64,000 nucleotides of DNA from Acidobacteriota bacterium (GCA_022340585.1 JAJDNS010000014.1:1-64000); one strand, 5' to 3'; positions 15,109 to 24,420 are shown, counted from the first letter of the stretch. The notes: generated by a model from the sequence alone, not told the origin. Translations and numbers: made by a program.

Positions 15109-17016
15109 CTAGCCGCCGACGAGCTCGTGCTCGGCGTCCGGCTTGAAGGCGGGGATGATGTCCCGCTTCATCATGTCCCACTTCCCGGTCGCCGCGTCGT
15201 ACCTGCAGTTGACGAAGCAGTGCCAGTCGTCCTCGTTGATCTTCGGGAAGTCCGACCGGAAGTAGTAGCCGGGCCAACGCGTCTCCTCGCGGAAGAGCAC
15301 GGTGCGGACGTGGGCCTCGGCCTGGAACATGCGGTGGTAGTTCTCCCAGCAGCGCATGAGCTCGTGGAGATCCTCGGCCCCGAGCTTCTCGGAATCCTCA
15401 CGAAGGAAGTCCAAGAGCTCCAGGCCCCGGTCGAGCATGGGCTTGGAAGTGGTGAACTGGGCGGTCACTCCGCCGGCGTACTCGTCCATGATCTTCTGCA
15501 GGCGACGCATGAACATGTCCGGCCTGATGTAGTTCGGGTTGACGTTGGCCTGGGTCGAGGCGCCCTTGTTCTCCTCGAAGTTGGCCATGGGCTTGTAGGT
15601 CGCCGCCTTGAGCTTCTCGATCTCGTCGTCGCTGAGCTCGGGCTTGGCGGGCTTCTCGTTGACCAGGTACCGGATGGCCGACTTGCCGGAGATACGTCCC
15701 TCGGCGTGCGAGCCGGAGGAGAACTTGTGCGACGAGGCACCGGAAGCGTCACCGGCGCAGAAGACGCCCTTGACCGTGGACATCGTCTCGTAGCCCCAGA
15801 AGTACTCGTCGGGAGCCAGGTCCTTGGGACCACTCACCCAGGCGCCGGAGGCGCCGGAGTGCGAGCCGATGAAGTAGGGCTCGGCCGCGGCGATCTCGGA
15901 AGACTTCTCCTCGGGGGCGGTGTTGGTGGCCGCCCACAGGATGGCCTGCGAGATGGTCATGTCGAGGAAGTCCTCCCACGCCTCGGACTCGAGCTCCTTC
16001 ATCTTCTTCTTGTAGGCCTTGGGATCGGGCGTCTGGTCGGCGATCTTCTTGATGGCTTCCTCGGTGCGCATGTAGATCGGACCCTTGCCCTCGAGGACGT
16101 CCAGCATCCCGAGGTAATTCCGCAGGTTGGCCGGGATCGGCTTCACCTGACCGTAGGGACCCCAGTTGGCCAGCTCGGGCCGGCGCTCCTGCATGTACTC
16201 GCCGCCGAAGGCGTTGGTCGCCCGCGACTTGAAGAGCAGGAACCAGGCGCCGACCGGTCCGTACGCGTCCTTGAACCGAACCGGGATGAAGCGGACTTCC
16301 TGGCAGGTCATCTCGGCGCCGGCGGCCAGCGTGAAGTACGTCGAGGCGCCGGCGTTCCACGGCGGATACCAGGCGCGGCCCGCGCCCTCACCGGAGGACC
16401 GGGGCTTGAACACGTGAACGGCGCCACCCATGGACACCAGGGTCGCCCGGGACTTGAAGACGTAGAACTTGTTCTCACGAACGGAGAACCCGTACGCGCC
16501 CTTGCACACGTCACCGTCCATGATCGGGCCGGTGATGAAGACGCGCTCGTAGATGTTGTCCGCGCCGATGGCGTTCTTGGCGGCCTCGGCCACGACGACC
16601 TTGTAGGACTCGCCGTTGATCATGAGCTGCCAGCGACCCTCGTGAACGTAGCCGCCGCTCTCGTCCTTCCAGATCGGCAGACCCCACTTCTCGAACAGAT
16701 GGACCGAGGAGTCCACGTGGCGGGCGATGTCGGCGACGAGGTCCTCGCGGGTGACGCCCATGAGGTCGTTGCGGACGTAGTCGACGTAGCTCTTGACGGT
16801 GTTCTGGCCGTCCTTGAGGCCGACGTACTGGTTGATGGCGGAAAGGCCCATCGCCACTGCGCCGGAGCGGTCCACCGCGGCCTTGTCGACCATGGTGACC
16901 TTGAGGTTGTTCTTCTTGGCCCAGTAGGCGGCCTCGACGGCCGCGCCGCAGGCGGCCATCCCGCCTCCCAGGATCAGGAGATCGGTCTCGACGACAACGG
17001 TTTCGAAGTCTTTCAT
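15109..17016 (-). CDS. aprA: AprA, APS reductase alpha (FAD) subunit
   Basis: A 635-aa flavoprotein that reduces adenosine 5'-phosphosulfate to sulfite and AMP (or the reverse) with AprB. The N-terminus shows the FAD-binding LLILGGGMAACGAAVEAA and the DRSGAVAMGLSAINQYVG motif typical of AprA within the fumarate-reductase/succinate-dehydrogenase flavoprotein superfamily. Conserved blocks GGAVHVFKPRSSGEG and CAGDASGASSHKFSSGSHAEG are also AprA-like. The start at 17016 lies 15 bp after aprB, with an AGGGGAGGG ribosome site. Order aprB-aprA followed by qmoABC is the arrangement of sulfate reducers, which supports a reductive direction. Confidence 0.95.
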   Translation of the reverse strand: MKDFETVVVETDLLILGGGMAACGAAVEAAYWAKKNNLKVTMVDKAAVDRSGAVAMGLSAINQYVGLKDGQNTVKSYVDYVRNDLMGVTREDLVADIARHVDSSVHLFEKWGLPIWKDESGGYVHEGRWQLMINGESYKVVVAEAAKNAIGADNIYERVFITGPIMDGDVCKGAYGFSVRENKFYVFKSRATLVSMGGAVHVFKPRSSGEGAGRAWYPPWNAGASTYFTLAAGAEMTCQEVRFIPVRFKDAYGPVGAWFLLFKSRATNAFGGEYMQERRPELANWGPYGQVKPIPANLRNYLGMLDVLEGKGPIYMRTEEAIKKIADQTPDPKAYKKKMKELESEAWEDFLDMTISQAILWAATNTAPEEKSSEIAAAEPYFIGSHSGASGAWVSGPKDLAPDEYFWGYETMSTVKGVFCAGDASGASSHKFSSGSHAEGRISGKSAIRYLVNEKPAKPELSDDEIEKLKAATYKPMANFEENKGASTQANVNPNYIRPDMFMRRLQKIMDEYAGGVTAQFTTSKPMLDRGLELLDFLREDSEKLGAEDLHELMRCWENYHRMFQAEAHVRTVLFREETRWPGYYFRSDFPKINEDDWHCFVNCRYDAATGKWDMMKRDIIPAFKPDAEHELVGG

Positions 17017-17031
17017 GCCTCTCTCCCTCCC

Positions 17032-17469
17032 CTACTTCCGAGTCCAGACTTCGGGCAGACCGAGGGCCTCGGGCTCCGCGGACAGCGCGAGGCCCTGGAG
17101 GTCGGCGGTTTCAGCGAAGCCTCCGGACGGCTCAGCCTTGCCTTCCGGGGTGGTGCGGATCGGGAACTTGAACCGCTTGAGGGTTCCGTTGCGGAACTTG
17201 ACGGTCCACATGATCGAGTCGGTGGACCGCAGAGGCACGACCGACGCCCCCATGGGGACGAAGTCGGCATAGCCGCGGACGTCGACCGCCTGCGTCGGGC
17301 AGATCTTGACGCAGTTGTAGCACTCCCAGCACATGTCCGGCTCACGGTTGTAGGCCTTCATGGTGTCGGCGTTGAGCACCATGAGGTCGTTGGGACAGAT
17401 GTACTGGCAGGCGGTCTTGTCCAGCGCCTTGCACCCGTCACACTTCTCAGGATTGACGAAACTTGGCAT
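17032..17469 (-). CDS. aprB: AprB, APS reductase beta (Fe-S) subunit
   Basis: A 145-aa ferredoxin-like subunit with two [4Fe-4S] clusters that pass electrons to the FAD of AprA. Cluster motifs are CDGCKALDKTACQYICP near residues 10-26 and CWECYNCVKICP near 45-56. The C-terminal tail, about residues 105-145, wraps AprA in known structures. GGAGG lies 5 nt before the ATG at 17469; a GTG two codons upstream falls too close to that site. It is the first gene of the long apr-qmo-sat unit. Confidence 0.93.
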   Translation of the reverse strand: MPSFVNPEKCDGCKALDKTACQYICPNDLMVLNADTMKAYNREPDMCWECYNCVKICPTQAVDVRGYADFVPMGASVVPLRSTDSIMWTVKFRNGTLKRFKFPIRTTPEGKAEPSGGFAETADLQGLALSAEPEALGLPEVWTRK

Positions 17470-17889
17470 TGACACCTCCGTGGCATCGGCTGGTCGATCG
17501 GCAGAAACGCCCGATCTCCGGCGCCGCCCGATGGCGGCACACCTGGGCGGCGCGTTCGGCGCGCAGCGAGTGATTCAGGGCGGAGATCATCAATGTCGCT
17601 CTATCCGAGGCAGCGCCTCTCGTTGCAGTCCGATGCCGCTGCTCGGAGGAGGAGAAGCAAGCTCTACGCCACCTCCCCGAGGGAGTCGACCGGCTGCCTC
17701 GGAGCGTTTGAACGGGGCTCGACGGGCCCCGTGGGGGTGGCGGAGCGGCAAGATCGGCGGGCCACGACCGCTGGGCGTTACGCGCGCGAAACGCTCCATC
17801 CCGCCGCGCGAAGGGTGGCGCGGAGGGGCTTTACCCGCTACAAGGTCTAGAGCTTCTAGAGCCTAGGTTCTAGGCGAGGGCACCCCGGG
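17470..17889. promoter_or_regulatory. upstream region of the apr-qmo-sat operon with several inverted repeats
   Basis: About 420 bp without a gene. It contains GCGCCGCCC/GGGCGGCGC (17521-17529 with 17545-17553), a 9-bp stem 52 nt upstream of aprB that would fold in the 5' leader. ACGGGGC/GCCCCGT lies at 17712-17732, and GAGGC/GCCTC at 17607-17619. A run of CTAG-centred short palindromes at 17846-17876, including GCCTAG GTT CTAGGC, lies directly after the stop of the cytidylate kinase-like gene. The promoter must lie here, but no clear -35/-10 pair stands out. Confidence 0.5.
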
Positions 17890-18711
17890 CTAGAGGGGCT
17901 CCTCTCGGGCCCCGAGCCACTCCGCCCGGACCTCGTGGACCTCGGGGAGCTCCCGGCAGGTCTTGAGGACGTCGTCGAGAAGGGCGTCGCCCGGGAGGAT
18001 GCCCGAGAGGTGCACGACCCCGTCGTGAGCCTTGACGTCGATCTTCGCCGCCGCCGCGGCGATCTTGGGGTTCAGGAAGAGCGTGGCGTGGGTGTGGGAG
18101 GCGAGCTCGAGGTCGGCGAGCTGGCGCCGGTTCTCGTCGGTGACCTCGAACTCCGGGCGTCCCACCATCGTCGCGATGACGGAGCAGGCGCCCTCGATGG
18201 TGAACTTCTCGAGGTTCATGGTCATGTCGTAGAGGACCGGGTCCAGCCAGTCGATGCCGTAGAGGAACCGGGTCCAGGAGGCCCGCTCCTCGTCTCGCTT
18301 GCGGATGAAGCCTTCGGCGGCTCCCTCGGACAGCCCGTGCTCTCGAACGGCCAGGGGGATCCTCTGGTTCATGGGCATGATGATGCGCACGCGGAGGACG
18401 TGGCCGACACCCCGGAGGAGCAGGTGCCCGGCGTGGCCGTGGTAGACCACGTCGTCGCTCTGGACCAGGCGGCACAGGCTGGCCTGGGCCACGCTCACGT
18501 AGATGCGCCGGTCCACCCGGAAGCGGTCCCAGAAGCGGGGCGCCTCTTCCAGGCCCTTCTGGAGGGTCTTCTCGTCGATCCCGTACCTCCTGGCGCCCTC
18601 CTCCACCAGATCCTCGCGGCTGACGACCCGGTAGTTCAGGTTGGCTCCGAGGCACCGCGCCAGGCTCCGGCCCCCGCTGAGCGACCCGCGCGAAATCGTG
18701 ATGATGGCCAT
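17890..18711 (-). CDS. cytidylate kinase-like protein fused to a BON domain
   Basis: A 273-aa protein. Residues 1-195 resemble the cytidylate kinase-like family: MAIITISRG at the start and YRVVSREDLVEEGARRYGI, then a helical region with HGHAGHLLLRG. The usual Walker A GxxGxGK is absent; the loop here is SRGSLSGGRSLA, as in that family. Residues about 200-270 form a BON-like domain (KIDVKAHDGVVHLSGILPG), usually found in periplasmic or membrane-binding proteins. GGAGG precedes the ATG at 18711 by 5 nt. Nucleotide binding is likely; the substrate and the meaning of the BON fusion are unknown. Confidence 0.65.
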   Translation of the reverse strand: MAIITISRGSLSGGRSLARCLGANLNYRVVSREDLVEEGARRYGIDEKTLQKGLEEAPRFWDRFRVDRRIYVSVAQASLCRLVQSDDVVYHGHAGHLLLRGVGHVLRVRIIMPMNQRIPLAVREHGLSEGAAEGFIRKRDEERASWTRFLYGIDWLDPVLYDMTMNLEKFTIEGACSVIATMVGRPEFEVTDENRRQLADLELASHTHATLFLNPKIAAAAAKIDVKAHDGVVHLSGILPGDALLDDVLKTCRELPEVHEVRAEWLGAREEPL

Positions 18712-18895
18712 GGCTCCCTCCTCGACTCCTGGCTGTGCCTCAGATCGAACCCCGCACGCCGGCGACGTGGGGTGCACTCGCCGTGCCAGCGTACGTCGGC
18801 GTCCGCACCGGTCCTAATGATGCTCCGACACGAGGCCTCGCGGCTACCGATTTCGAACGCGGGGAGAGGCCCGGGAGCGTCCCGGGATCCCCCGG

Positions 18896-20230
18896 CTAGC
18901 GGCGGATGATCCGGTTGTCGGTGCCGTCGTCGTTGACGATGTCTTCCGCGCCCACCACGGCCAGGCACGCACTCGTCTCGCGACCGAGGTCGAGGTGAGG
19001 GCCACTCCCGGTGTCGAGACCGCTGAGCGCGTTCCAGAAGACGCGGCAGCCGGAGGTCTGATCCAGCCTGACTCCGGTTGCCGCTCGGCCCTGGAACCGA
19101 TCGCCCCACACCCGGACCTGGCCGGCACCGTAGGCCTCCAGCGCGCTGGCCGCCGCCCCCTCGCCGTCTCCCAGGGTCACCCGGTTGCTGCTGACGGTGA
19201 GGGTGGATTCGCCGGGCACGGGCAGGATCCAGGGATCCGCGAAGTAGACGCCGGAGCCGAAGCCGAAGTAGGAGCCGACCGTCCCCCGGTTCCGGGACAC
19301 GAGGAACGTGTTGCCCTGCGATGGCTCCCCGTCGACGTTCAAGATCACCTGGACCCCGACGAAGCCGGCATCCCACTGGTTGCCGTTGACGCTGACCCGA
19401 GAGCGGCTCCCGTCGAGGACGTCCACCGCCAGCAGGGACTGGAAGTCACTGCGTGTGATCTCGACCTCGGCGCCCTCCAGCTCCCCGAGCTGGGTCCCGC
19501 TCACCATGCCGGTGAGCTCGCTCTCCGAGAGCCGATACTGTCCCCTCACCGGGTGGACGGGAAAGGTGCCGGGATCGGCGGGGTTGAAGAGGAGCCCTCG
19601 GAAGGAGACGCCGGAGATGAGCGTCGTGTCCAGGTAGCTCTCGGGGTCCGAGCCGGCGACGACGCGAACCCGGCTCACCTCGAACGCGACGGGATCCCGG
19701 CCGGTGATCAGGATGGCGCCGCCCAGCTCCAAGGTCGGGTCCGCGCCCTCGATCTCCATCTCGTGCCAGCCCCGGGTCGGTCGGTCTCCCGCCGGTGGGG
19801 TCGGGATCTCGATCGTGAGGTCGCGGATCTCGCCCCGACCGCCGATGAACTGCACGAGGTATGGCCACGGGTCGAGGCCGGGGTCCAGAGGATCGTCGTG
19901 CCAGTACGGCACGTTGTTGTTCACCTGCAGCTCCGGCAGCGCCTGGATCACGGTGCGCCCTCGCCTCGCCCCGCGCAGAACGCCCCGGAAGTCGCCGACA
20001 CGCACGGGCGACGTCCGAAAGACCCCCCGGCAGAGCCTGACCGTGCACCGGGACGACCCCCCGGAGCAGCGCTCGAGAGCCGACTGCAGCTCGACCGTGT
20101 CGTCGACACCGTTGGGAGCGAGGCAGGCGCGTCGTCCCCAGCCCTGCGCGGTGGCCGGTGAGGTGAGCAGCGCGGCCGTCGCCAGCGACACGACGACCAC
20201 CAGGATTGTTCTCGTCGCGGCTCGGCTCAT
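18896..20230 (-). CDS. secreted beta-helix-like protein of unknown function
   Basis: 444 aa with a signal peptide (hydrophobic residues 8-28, cleavage near ATAQ-GW). The mature part is rich in Val, Gly and Asn and has short repeating strands such as VRVSVNGN, FLVSRNRG and LTVSSNRVTLGDG, a pattern typical of right-handed parallel beta-helix (pectate lyase-like) proteins. Several cysteines in the first 70 residues may form disulfides. GGAGG lies 8 nt before the ATG. No catalytic residues can be assigned; it could be a surface or polysaccharide-binding protein. It stands alone between alr and the cytidylate kinase-like gene. Confidence 0.6.
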   Translation of the reverse strand: MSRAATRTILVVVVSLATAALLTSPATAQGWGRRACLAPNGVDDTVELQSALERCSGGSSRCTVRLCRGVFRTSPVRVGDFRGVLRGARRGRTVIQALPELQVNNNVPYWHDDPLDPGLDPWPYLVQFIGGRGEIRDLTIEIPTPPAGDRPTRGWHEMEIEGADPTLELGGAILITGRDPVAFEVSRVRVVAGSDPESYLDTTLISGVSFRGLLFNPADPGTFPVHPVRGQYRLSESELTGMVSGTQLGELEGAEVEITRSDFQSLLAVDVLDGSRSRVSVNGNQWDAGFVGVQVILNVDGEPSQGNTFLVSRNRGTVGSYFGFGSGVYFADPWILPVPGESTLTVSSNRVTLGDGEGAAASALEAYGAGQVRVWGDRFQGRAATGVRLDQTSGCRVFWNALSGLDTGSGPHLDLGRETSACLAVVGAEDIVNDDGTDNRIIRR

Positions 20231-20436
20231 GGGACGGTCCTCCCGTTCACGGACCTCCCGGAAGGGACGGGGTACTCGATGCTACCACCTCGCCGGGAGA
20301 GCGATCCAGACGAAAACACGGCCCATTGACCTCCGGGAGGGCGTGCCTAGCCACTTTGCGTGACGGCAGAACCCAGAGAGTGCGCTCAGTCGCTCTCCCG
20401 CCCGTCGTCGAGTGGACGGGAGGCGGCCGCCCGGGA

Positions 20437-21573
20437 TCAGGGCTCGTAGATCCGAGGCACGCGGTCGTTGATGGCGGTGAGGATCTCGTAGGGGATGGTG
20501 CCGGCCCACTGCGCCAGCTCCTCCACGGTGACCCGCTCGTCTCCCTGCTCGCCGATGAGGATCACCTCGTCGCCGTTGTAGCCGGTGCCCCACTCGATGT
20601 TCACCATCACCTGGTCCATGCAGATCCGCCCGACCTGCCGGTACCGGCGGCCACGCAGGAGGACCTCGGCCTTGTTCGACATGCTCCGGAAGTAGCCGTC
20701 GCCATAGCCCACCGGCACCGTGACGATCCTCACTCGATGGTCGCTGGACCATGTGCCCCCGTAGCTGACGGGGTGGCCGGGCTCGGTGACCTTGAAGAAG
20801 ACGACCCGGGATTTCCAGGCCAGGGCCGGCTGGACCTCCACCGTGCGGGGCGCTCCGGCGTGCGGATAGACCCCGTAGAGGAGGATTCCCGCCCGCACCA
20901 CGTCCAGGTGGCTCTCGGGCAGGCGCAGGAGTGCCGCCGAGTTGGCGATGTGGCGCTGGGGCGTCGGCAGGGACTGGCGCTCGTAGAACGCCAGGGCCTC
21001 CTCGAAGCGGGTGAGCTGTTTCCGGGTGTCGGCGAGGTCCTCTGCGTCGGCGTTGGCGAAGTGGGAGTAGACGCCCTCCACGTTGACGTGGGGAGAGCGG
21101 GCGGCGGCCTCCAGGAGGCTCTCCGCGTGGTAGTGATGCACCCCGATCCGCTCCATCCCGGTGTCGATCTTGAGATGCACCCGGGCCGTGCTCCCGTGGG
21201 TGGCGGCCGCGTCTTCGATGTCGCGGAGGCGGGCGAGAGAGGGGACGGTGAAGGTGAGCCCGTGCTCGAGGAACAGGGGGATCTGTCGAGTCCAGATCCC
21301 TCCCATGACCAGGATCGGGTTCTCGATGCCGAGGCGGCGGAGGGTGATGCCCTCCTCGACGAGGGCCACGCCGAAGGCGTCGGCCTGGGGCGCCAGGCAC
21401 CGCGCGACGGCCTCGAGCCCGTGCCCGTAGGCGTTCGCCTTCAAGATCACCATCACCCGGGACGGGGCCACGTGCCTCTTGACCGCGGCCAGGTTCGCCC
21501 GCAGCCGAGAGAGGCTCACCACCGCGTAGGTGGGACGGAGCCGGGCCTCCTCGGCGTCGTGCGCAGGATCCAT
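20437..21573 (-). CDS. alr: alanine racemase
   Basis: A 378-aa PLP enzyme interconverting L- and D-alanine for peptidoglycan. The PLP lysine lies in VMVILKANAYGHG, the canonical alanine racemase signature, near residue 44. The second catalytic residue is the Tyr of VSYGGTW, near residue 265. The substrate-binding Met and Cys are in GRICMDQVMVN. It is the last gene of the lysine/diaminopimelate operon, 75 bp after the dapE-like gene, so the operon supplies two peptidoglycan precursors, DAP and D-Ala. No obvious ribosome-binding site precedes the ATG. Confidence 0.92.
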   Translation of the reverse strand: MDPAHDAEEARLRPTYAVVSLSRLRANLAAVKRHVAPSRVMVILKANAYGHGLEAVARCLAPQADAFGVALVEEGITLRRLGIENPILVMGGIWTRQIPLFLEHGLTFTVPSLARLRDIEDAAATHGSTARVHLKIDTGMERIGVHHYHAESLLEAAARSPHVNVEGVYSHFANADAEDLADTRKQLTRFEEALAFYERQSLPTPQRHIANSAALLRLPESHLDVVRAGILLYGVYPHAGAPRTVEVQPALAWKSRVVFFKVTEPGHPVSYGGTWSSDHRVRIVTVPVGYGDGYFRSMSNKAEVLLRGRRYRQVGRICMDQVMVNIEWGTGYNGDEVILIGEQGDERVTVEELAQWAGTIPYEILTAINDRVPRIYEP

Positions 21574-21648
21574 GGTCAGAAGTGAAGCACAGCCCGGGCC
21601 GAGAACGAAGCGCGGCCGGGCCCGGGGCGGGAGAGACGGCGGCGGGGC

Positions 21649-22647
21649 TCAGCCCTCCTCGGCCAGCAGCGCTCTCGCCAACCCGGCGTACGTGTCCACC
21701 GCCGCTTCCATCTCGGCGATCTCGATGCTCTCGTCCCCGGTGTGGGCGACGTGGATCGAGCCCGGTCCGAACAGCAGGGGACGGCCCCAGCGCGTCAGGA
21801 GCGGGATGTCGGTGGTGAAGGCGAAGACCGCGCTCTCGAGGCCGGGCAGGGTGTGGAGGCGAACGGGCGGAACCTCGAGGACCTGCTCGACGGAGACATG
21901 CTCCCTCACGGGAGCGAGGCTCTCGAGGACGTCCGCGCCCGGGCCCACCGTCCGGAAGTTGAGCTCCGCCTCCGCCGCGGGGGAAACGACGTTCGGGGCG
22001 ATGCCTCCGGACACGAGACCGACCACGTAGAAGGTGGTCCCGAGATCCGGCTCCGAGGGCAAGGGGAGGGCACGGAGGGCCACGAGCGCGTCCACGAGCT
22101 TGTCGATGGCGGAGACGCCGAGGTCGGGCTGGGACGAGTGCGCGGCCCGGCCCTCGGCCGTCAGCTTCACCCGAAGCACGCCGCGCGTCGCCGCGCCGAG
22201 GCGGCTGTCGGTGGGCTCGCCGTCGATGAGGTAGCGTGATCCCGGGGCGACGGTGTTTGCGGCGGCCGCTCCGTCGCTGCCCCGCTCCTCGCCGACCACG
22301 AAGAGGAGGCCCACCCGCTCCTCCCCCTCGTCGAGCAGGCGCTCCGCGGCAGTGACCTGGGCGGCGAGGATGCCCTTGGCGTCGCAGGCGCCCCGGCCGT
22401 GGAGCCGCCCGTCAGCCACCCGGCTCGGGAAGAAGGGCGGCACACAGTCGATGTGGGTGGAGAGGACCACGTCGGGCTTCGGGTCGAGGAAGGCCGTGAG
22501 GTTGACCCGGTCCCCGTCCACCGGCTGCTCGGTCACCGTGAAGCCCCGCGCCCGCAGGTGGTCGGCGAGCCAGCGGCAGGCCTCGCCCTCCCGCCCGGTC
22601 GTCGAGTCGATGTCGACGAGGCGGCGGGCAAGATCGAGGGTGTTCAT
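21649..22647 (-). CDS. dapE: M20-family succinyl-diaminopimelate desuccinylase-like hydrolase
   Basis: A 332-aa zinc hydrolase of peptidase family M20. Metal-binding and catalytic motifs are visible: STHIDCVPP (first His and Asp) near residue 63, GRGACDAKG near 86 (bridging Asp), and the catalytic Glu pair in VVGEERGSDG near 118. The last His ligand is in IHVAHTGDESI near the C-terminus. It directly follows dapD with an ATGA overlap, which makes N-succinyl-LL-DAP desuccinylase the best assignment. M20 specificity cannot be proven from sequence, and acetylornithine or LysK-type substrates remain possible. Confidence 0.75.
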   Translation of the reverse strand: MNTLDLARRLVDIDSTTGREGEACRWLADHLRARGFTVTEQPVDGDRVNLTAFLDPKPDVVLSTHIDCVPPFFPSRVADGRLHGRGACDAKGILAAQVTAAERLLDEGEERVGLLFVVGEERGSDGAAAANTVAPGSRYLIDGEPTDSRLGAATRGVLRVKLTAEGRAAHSSQPDLGVSAIDKLVDALVALRALPLPSEPDLGTTFYVVGLVSGGIAPNVVSPAAEAELNFRTVGPGADVLESLAPVREHVSVEQVLEVPPVRLHTLPGLESAVFAFTTDIPLLTRWGRPLLFGPGSIHVAHTGDESIEIAEMEAAVDTYAGLARALLAEEG

Positions 22648-23501
22648 CGGAGCCACTTCTCGAGCTCGGTGCGGGCGTCGGTCTTCTCGTCCCGGTACTT
22701 CACGATGACCGGGGTCGCGAGGGCGAGCCCCCAATCGCGCCCCGCCCCCACGGTGACCGCGCGGGCGCCGGGGACGACCACCGCCCCCTCGGGGACCACC
22801 AGGGGAGCTCCGGGCTCCGGCCGGAGGATCCGCTCGTGGGGGAGGTCGTACACCGGCGTCGAGCCCGTGAGCACGGTGCCCGCCCCGATCACCGCGCGAT
22901 TCTTGATCACCGCACCCTCGTAGAGGCCGGTGTTGCCGCCGACGAGGACGTCGTCCTCCACGATCACCGGCATGGCCCCGATGGGCTCGAGCACCCCACC
23001 GATCTGCGCGGCGGCGCTGACGTGGACGCGCTTGCCGACCTGGGCACACGAGCCCACGAGCGCGTGAGAGTCGATCAACGTGCCCTCGTCGACGTAGGCC
23101 CCGATGTTGACGTACATCGGCGGCATGGCGATCACCCCGCGCCCGAGGAAGGCTCCGTCGCGGACGGCGGAGCCACCGGGGACGATGCGCACGCCCGAGG
23201 CCAGGTCCAGGGGCTTCAGCGGGAGCGTGTCCTTGTCGAAGAAGGTGAGACGCCCGTGGTCCATGGAGGCGTCGGCGAGGCTCCCGTACCGAAACCCGAG
23301 GAGGATTCCCCGCTTCACCCACTCGTTGACGCGCCACCCGGTGGTCGAGTCGGGGGCCGGCTCTGCCGCCCGGGCCGTTCCCTCCGAGAGCGCGGTGCGC
23401 AGCGCGCCGAAGGCCTCGCGGGCGGCGGCGGCGTCGGCCCCGTCGCCCGCCGCCGAGAGCTCCTCGATCGTCCGGCGGAGCTCGTCGAGTCCCGCGCTCA
23501 T
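22644..23501 (-). CDS. dapD: tetrahydrodipicolinate N-succinyltransferase
   Basis: A 285-aa trimeric acyltransferase of the succinylase branch of lysine/DAP synthesis. The left-handed beta-helix hexapeptide repeats run from about residue 105 (GVRIVPGGSAVRDGAFLGRGV) to 240. The signature MPPMYVNIGAYVDEGTLIDSHALVGSCAQVG is characteristic of DapD; only fragments are cited here. The N-terminal helical domain contains WRVNEWVKRGILLGFR. It overlaps dapA and dapE by 4 bp on each side (ATGA). Confidence 0.9.
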   Translation of the reverse strand: MSAGLDELRRTIEELSAAGDGADAAAAREAFGALRTALSEGTARAAEPAPDSTTGWRVNEWVKRGILLGFRYGSLADASMDHGRLTFFDKDTLPLKPLDLASGVRIVPGGSAVRDGAFLGRGVIAMPPMYVNIGAYVDEGTLIDSHALVGSCAQVGKRVHVSAAAQIGGVLEPIGAMPVIVEDDVLVGGNTGLYEGAVIKNRAVIGAGTVLTGSTPVYDLPHERILRPEPGAPLVVPEGAVVVPGARAVTVGAGRDWGLALATPVIVKYRDEKTDARTELEKWLR

Positions 23502-24400
23502 CGGCGGGCCCCGGCGGGGAGGAGACCGAGGTCTCCGAGCACCTCGGCCAGCTGCTGTCGCGTCTCCGGCTTCGGCGGCACCATGGGGAGCCGGAACGAC
23601 TCCTCGAGCAAGCCCATGAGGGCCATGGCCGCTTTGACCGGGATGGGGTTGGACTCGAGGAAGTTGGCGGACAGAAGGGGGAGGAGGCGCTGATGCCGCC
23701 CGCGGGCGTCGGTGTAGTCGCCCTTCTCCGCGGCCTCCACGAGCTGGGCCATCTCCGCGGGGGCCTCGTTGGAGGCCACCGAGATCAGGCCCCGGGCCCC
23801 CACCGCCATCGCCGGCAGGGTCATGGCGTCGTCGCCCGAGAGCACGATGAAGTCGGGTGGAACCGTGCGGCAGACCTCGCTGATCTGGTTCATGTTTCCC
23901 GAGGCCTCCTTGACCGCGGCCACCGTGGGGATCGTGGCGAGGCGCTCCAGGGTCTTCGGGGTGACGTTGCAGCCCGTCCGCCCCGGGACGTTGTATACGA
24001 CGATGGGAAGCGGCGTGGCCTCGGCGATGGCCGAGTAGTGTCGGAACAGGCCTTCGGGAGTCGGCTTGTTGTAGTAGGGCGTGACCGAGAGCAGGGCGCT
24101 GGCCCCGGCCGCGTGCATCGACTTCGCGGCCTCGACCACCCCGGCGGTGTCGTACCCCCCGGCGCCGGCGAGGACCGGCACCTGGCCCCGCGCTTCCTCG
24201 ACCACGAGCTCCACCACGCGGCGCCTCTCGGCGGCGGAGAGGGTGGGTGTCTCCCCGGTGGTGCCACAGGGCACCAGGAAGTGGATCCCGGCGTCGATCT
24301 GCCGGCGGGCGAGGCGCTGGACCGCGGCCTCGTCGACGGCGCCCGACGAGTCGAAGGGCGTGACCAGCGCCGTGCCGCACCCGGTGAGGGGGGTTCGCAT
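23498..24400 (-). CDS. dapA: 4-hydroxy-tetrahydrodipicolinate synthase
   Basis: A 300-aa TIM-barrel lyase that condenses pyruvate with aspartate semialdehyde. Motifs: PCGTTGETPTLS near residue 44 (substrate-binding Thr pair), the catalytic Tyr in YYNKPTPEG near 107 and in VVYNVPGRTG near 134, and the Schiff-base Lys in AAVKEASGN near 162. The ATG at 24400 is preceded by GAGG at 6 nt; the ATG two codons upstream is too close to it. It follows dapB by 20 bp. Confidence 0.92.
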   Translation of the reverse strand: MRTPLTGCGTALVTPFDSSGAVDEAAVQRLARRQIDAGIHFLVPCGTTGETPTLSAAERRRVVELVVEEARGQVPVLAGAGGYDTAGVVEAAKSMHAAGASALLSVTPYYNKPTPEGLFRHYSAIAEATPLPIVVYNVPGRTGCNVTPKTLERLATIPTVAAVKEASGNMNQISEVCRTVPPDFIVLSGDDAMTLPAMAVGARGLISVASNEAPAEMAQLVEAAEKGDYTDARGRHQRLLPLLSANFLESNPIPVKAAMALMGLLEESFRLPMVPPKPETRQQLAEVLGDLGLLPAGARR

Positions 24401-24420
24401 GATCATCCTCGCTTTCTTCG

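Noticed and set aside
17607-17732. Rho-independent terminators in the aprB upstream region
   Set aside because: The stems at 17607-17619 and 17712-17732 are short and lack T-runs on either strand, so they are mentioned only as inverted repeats.
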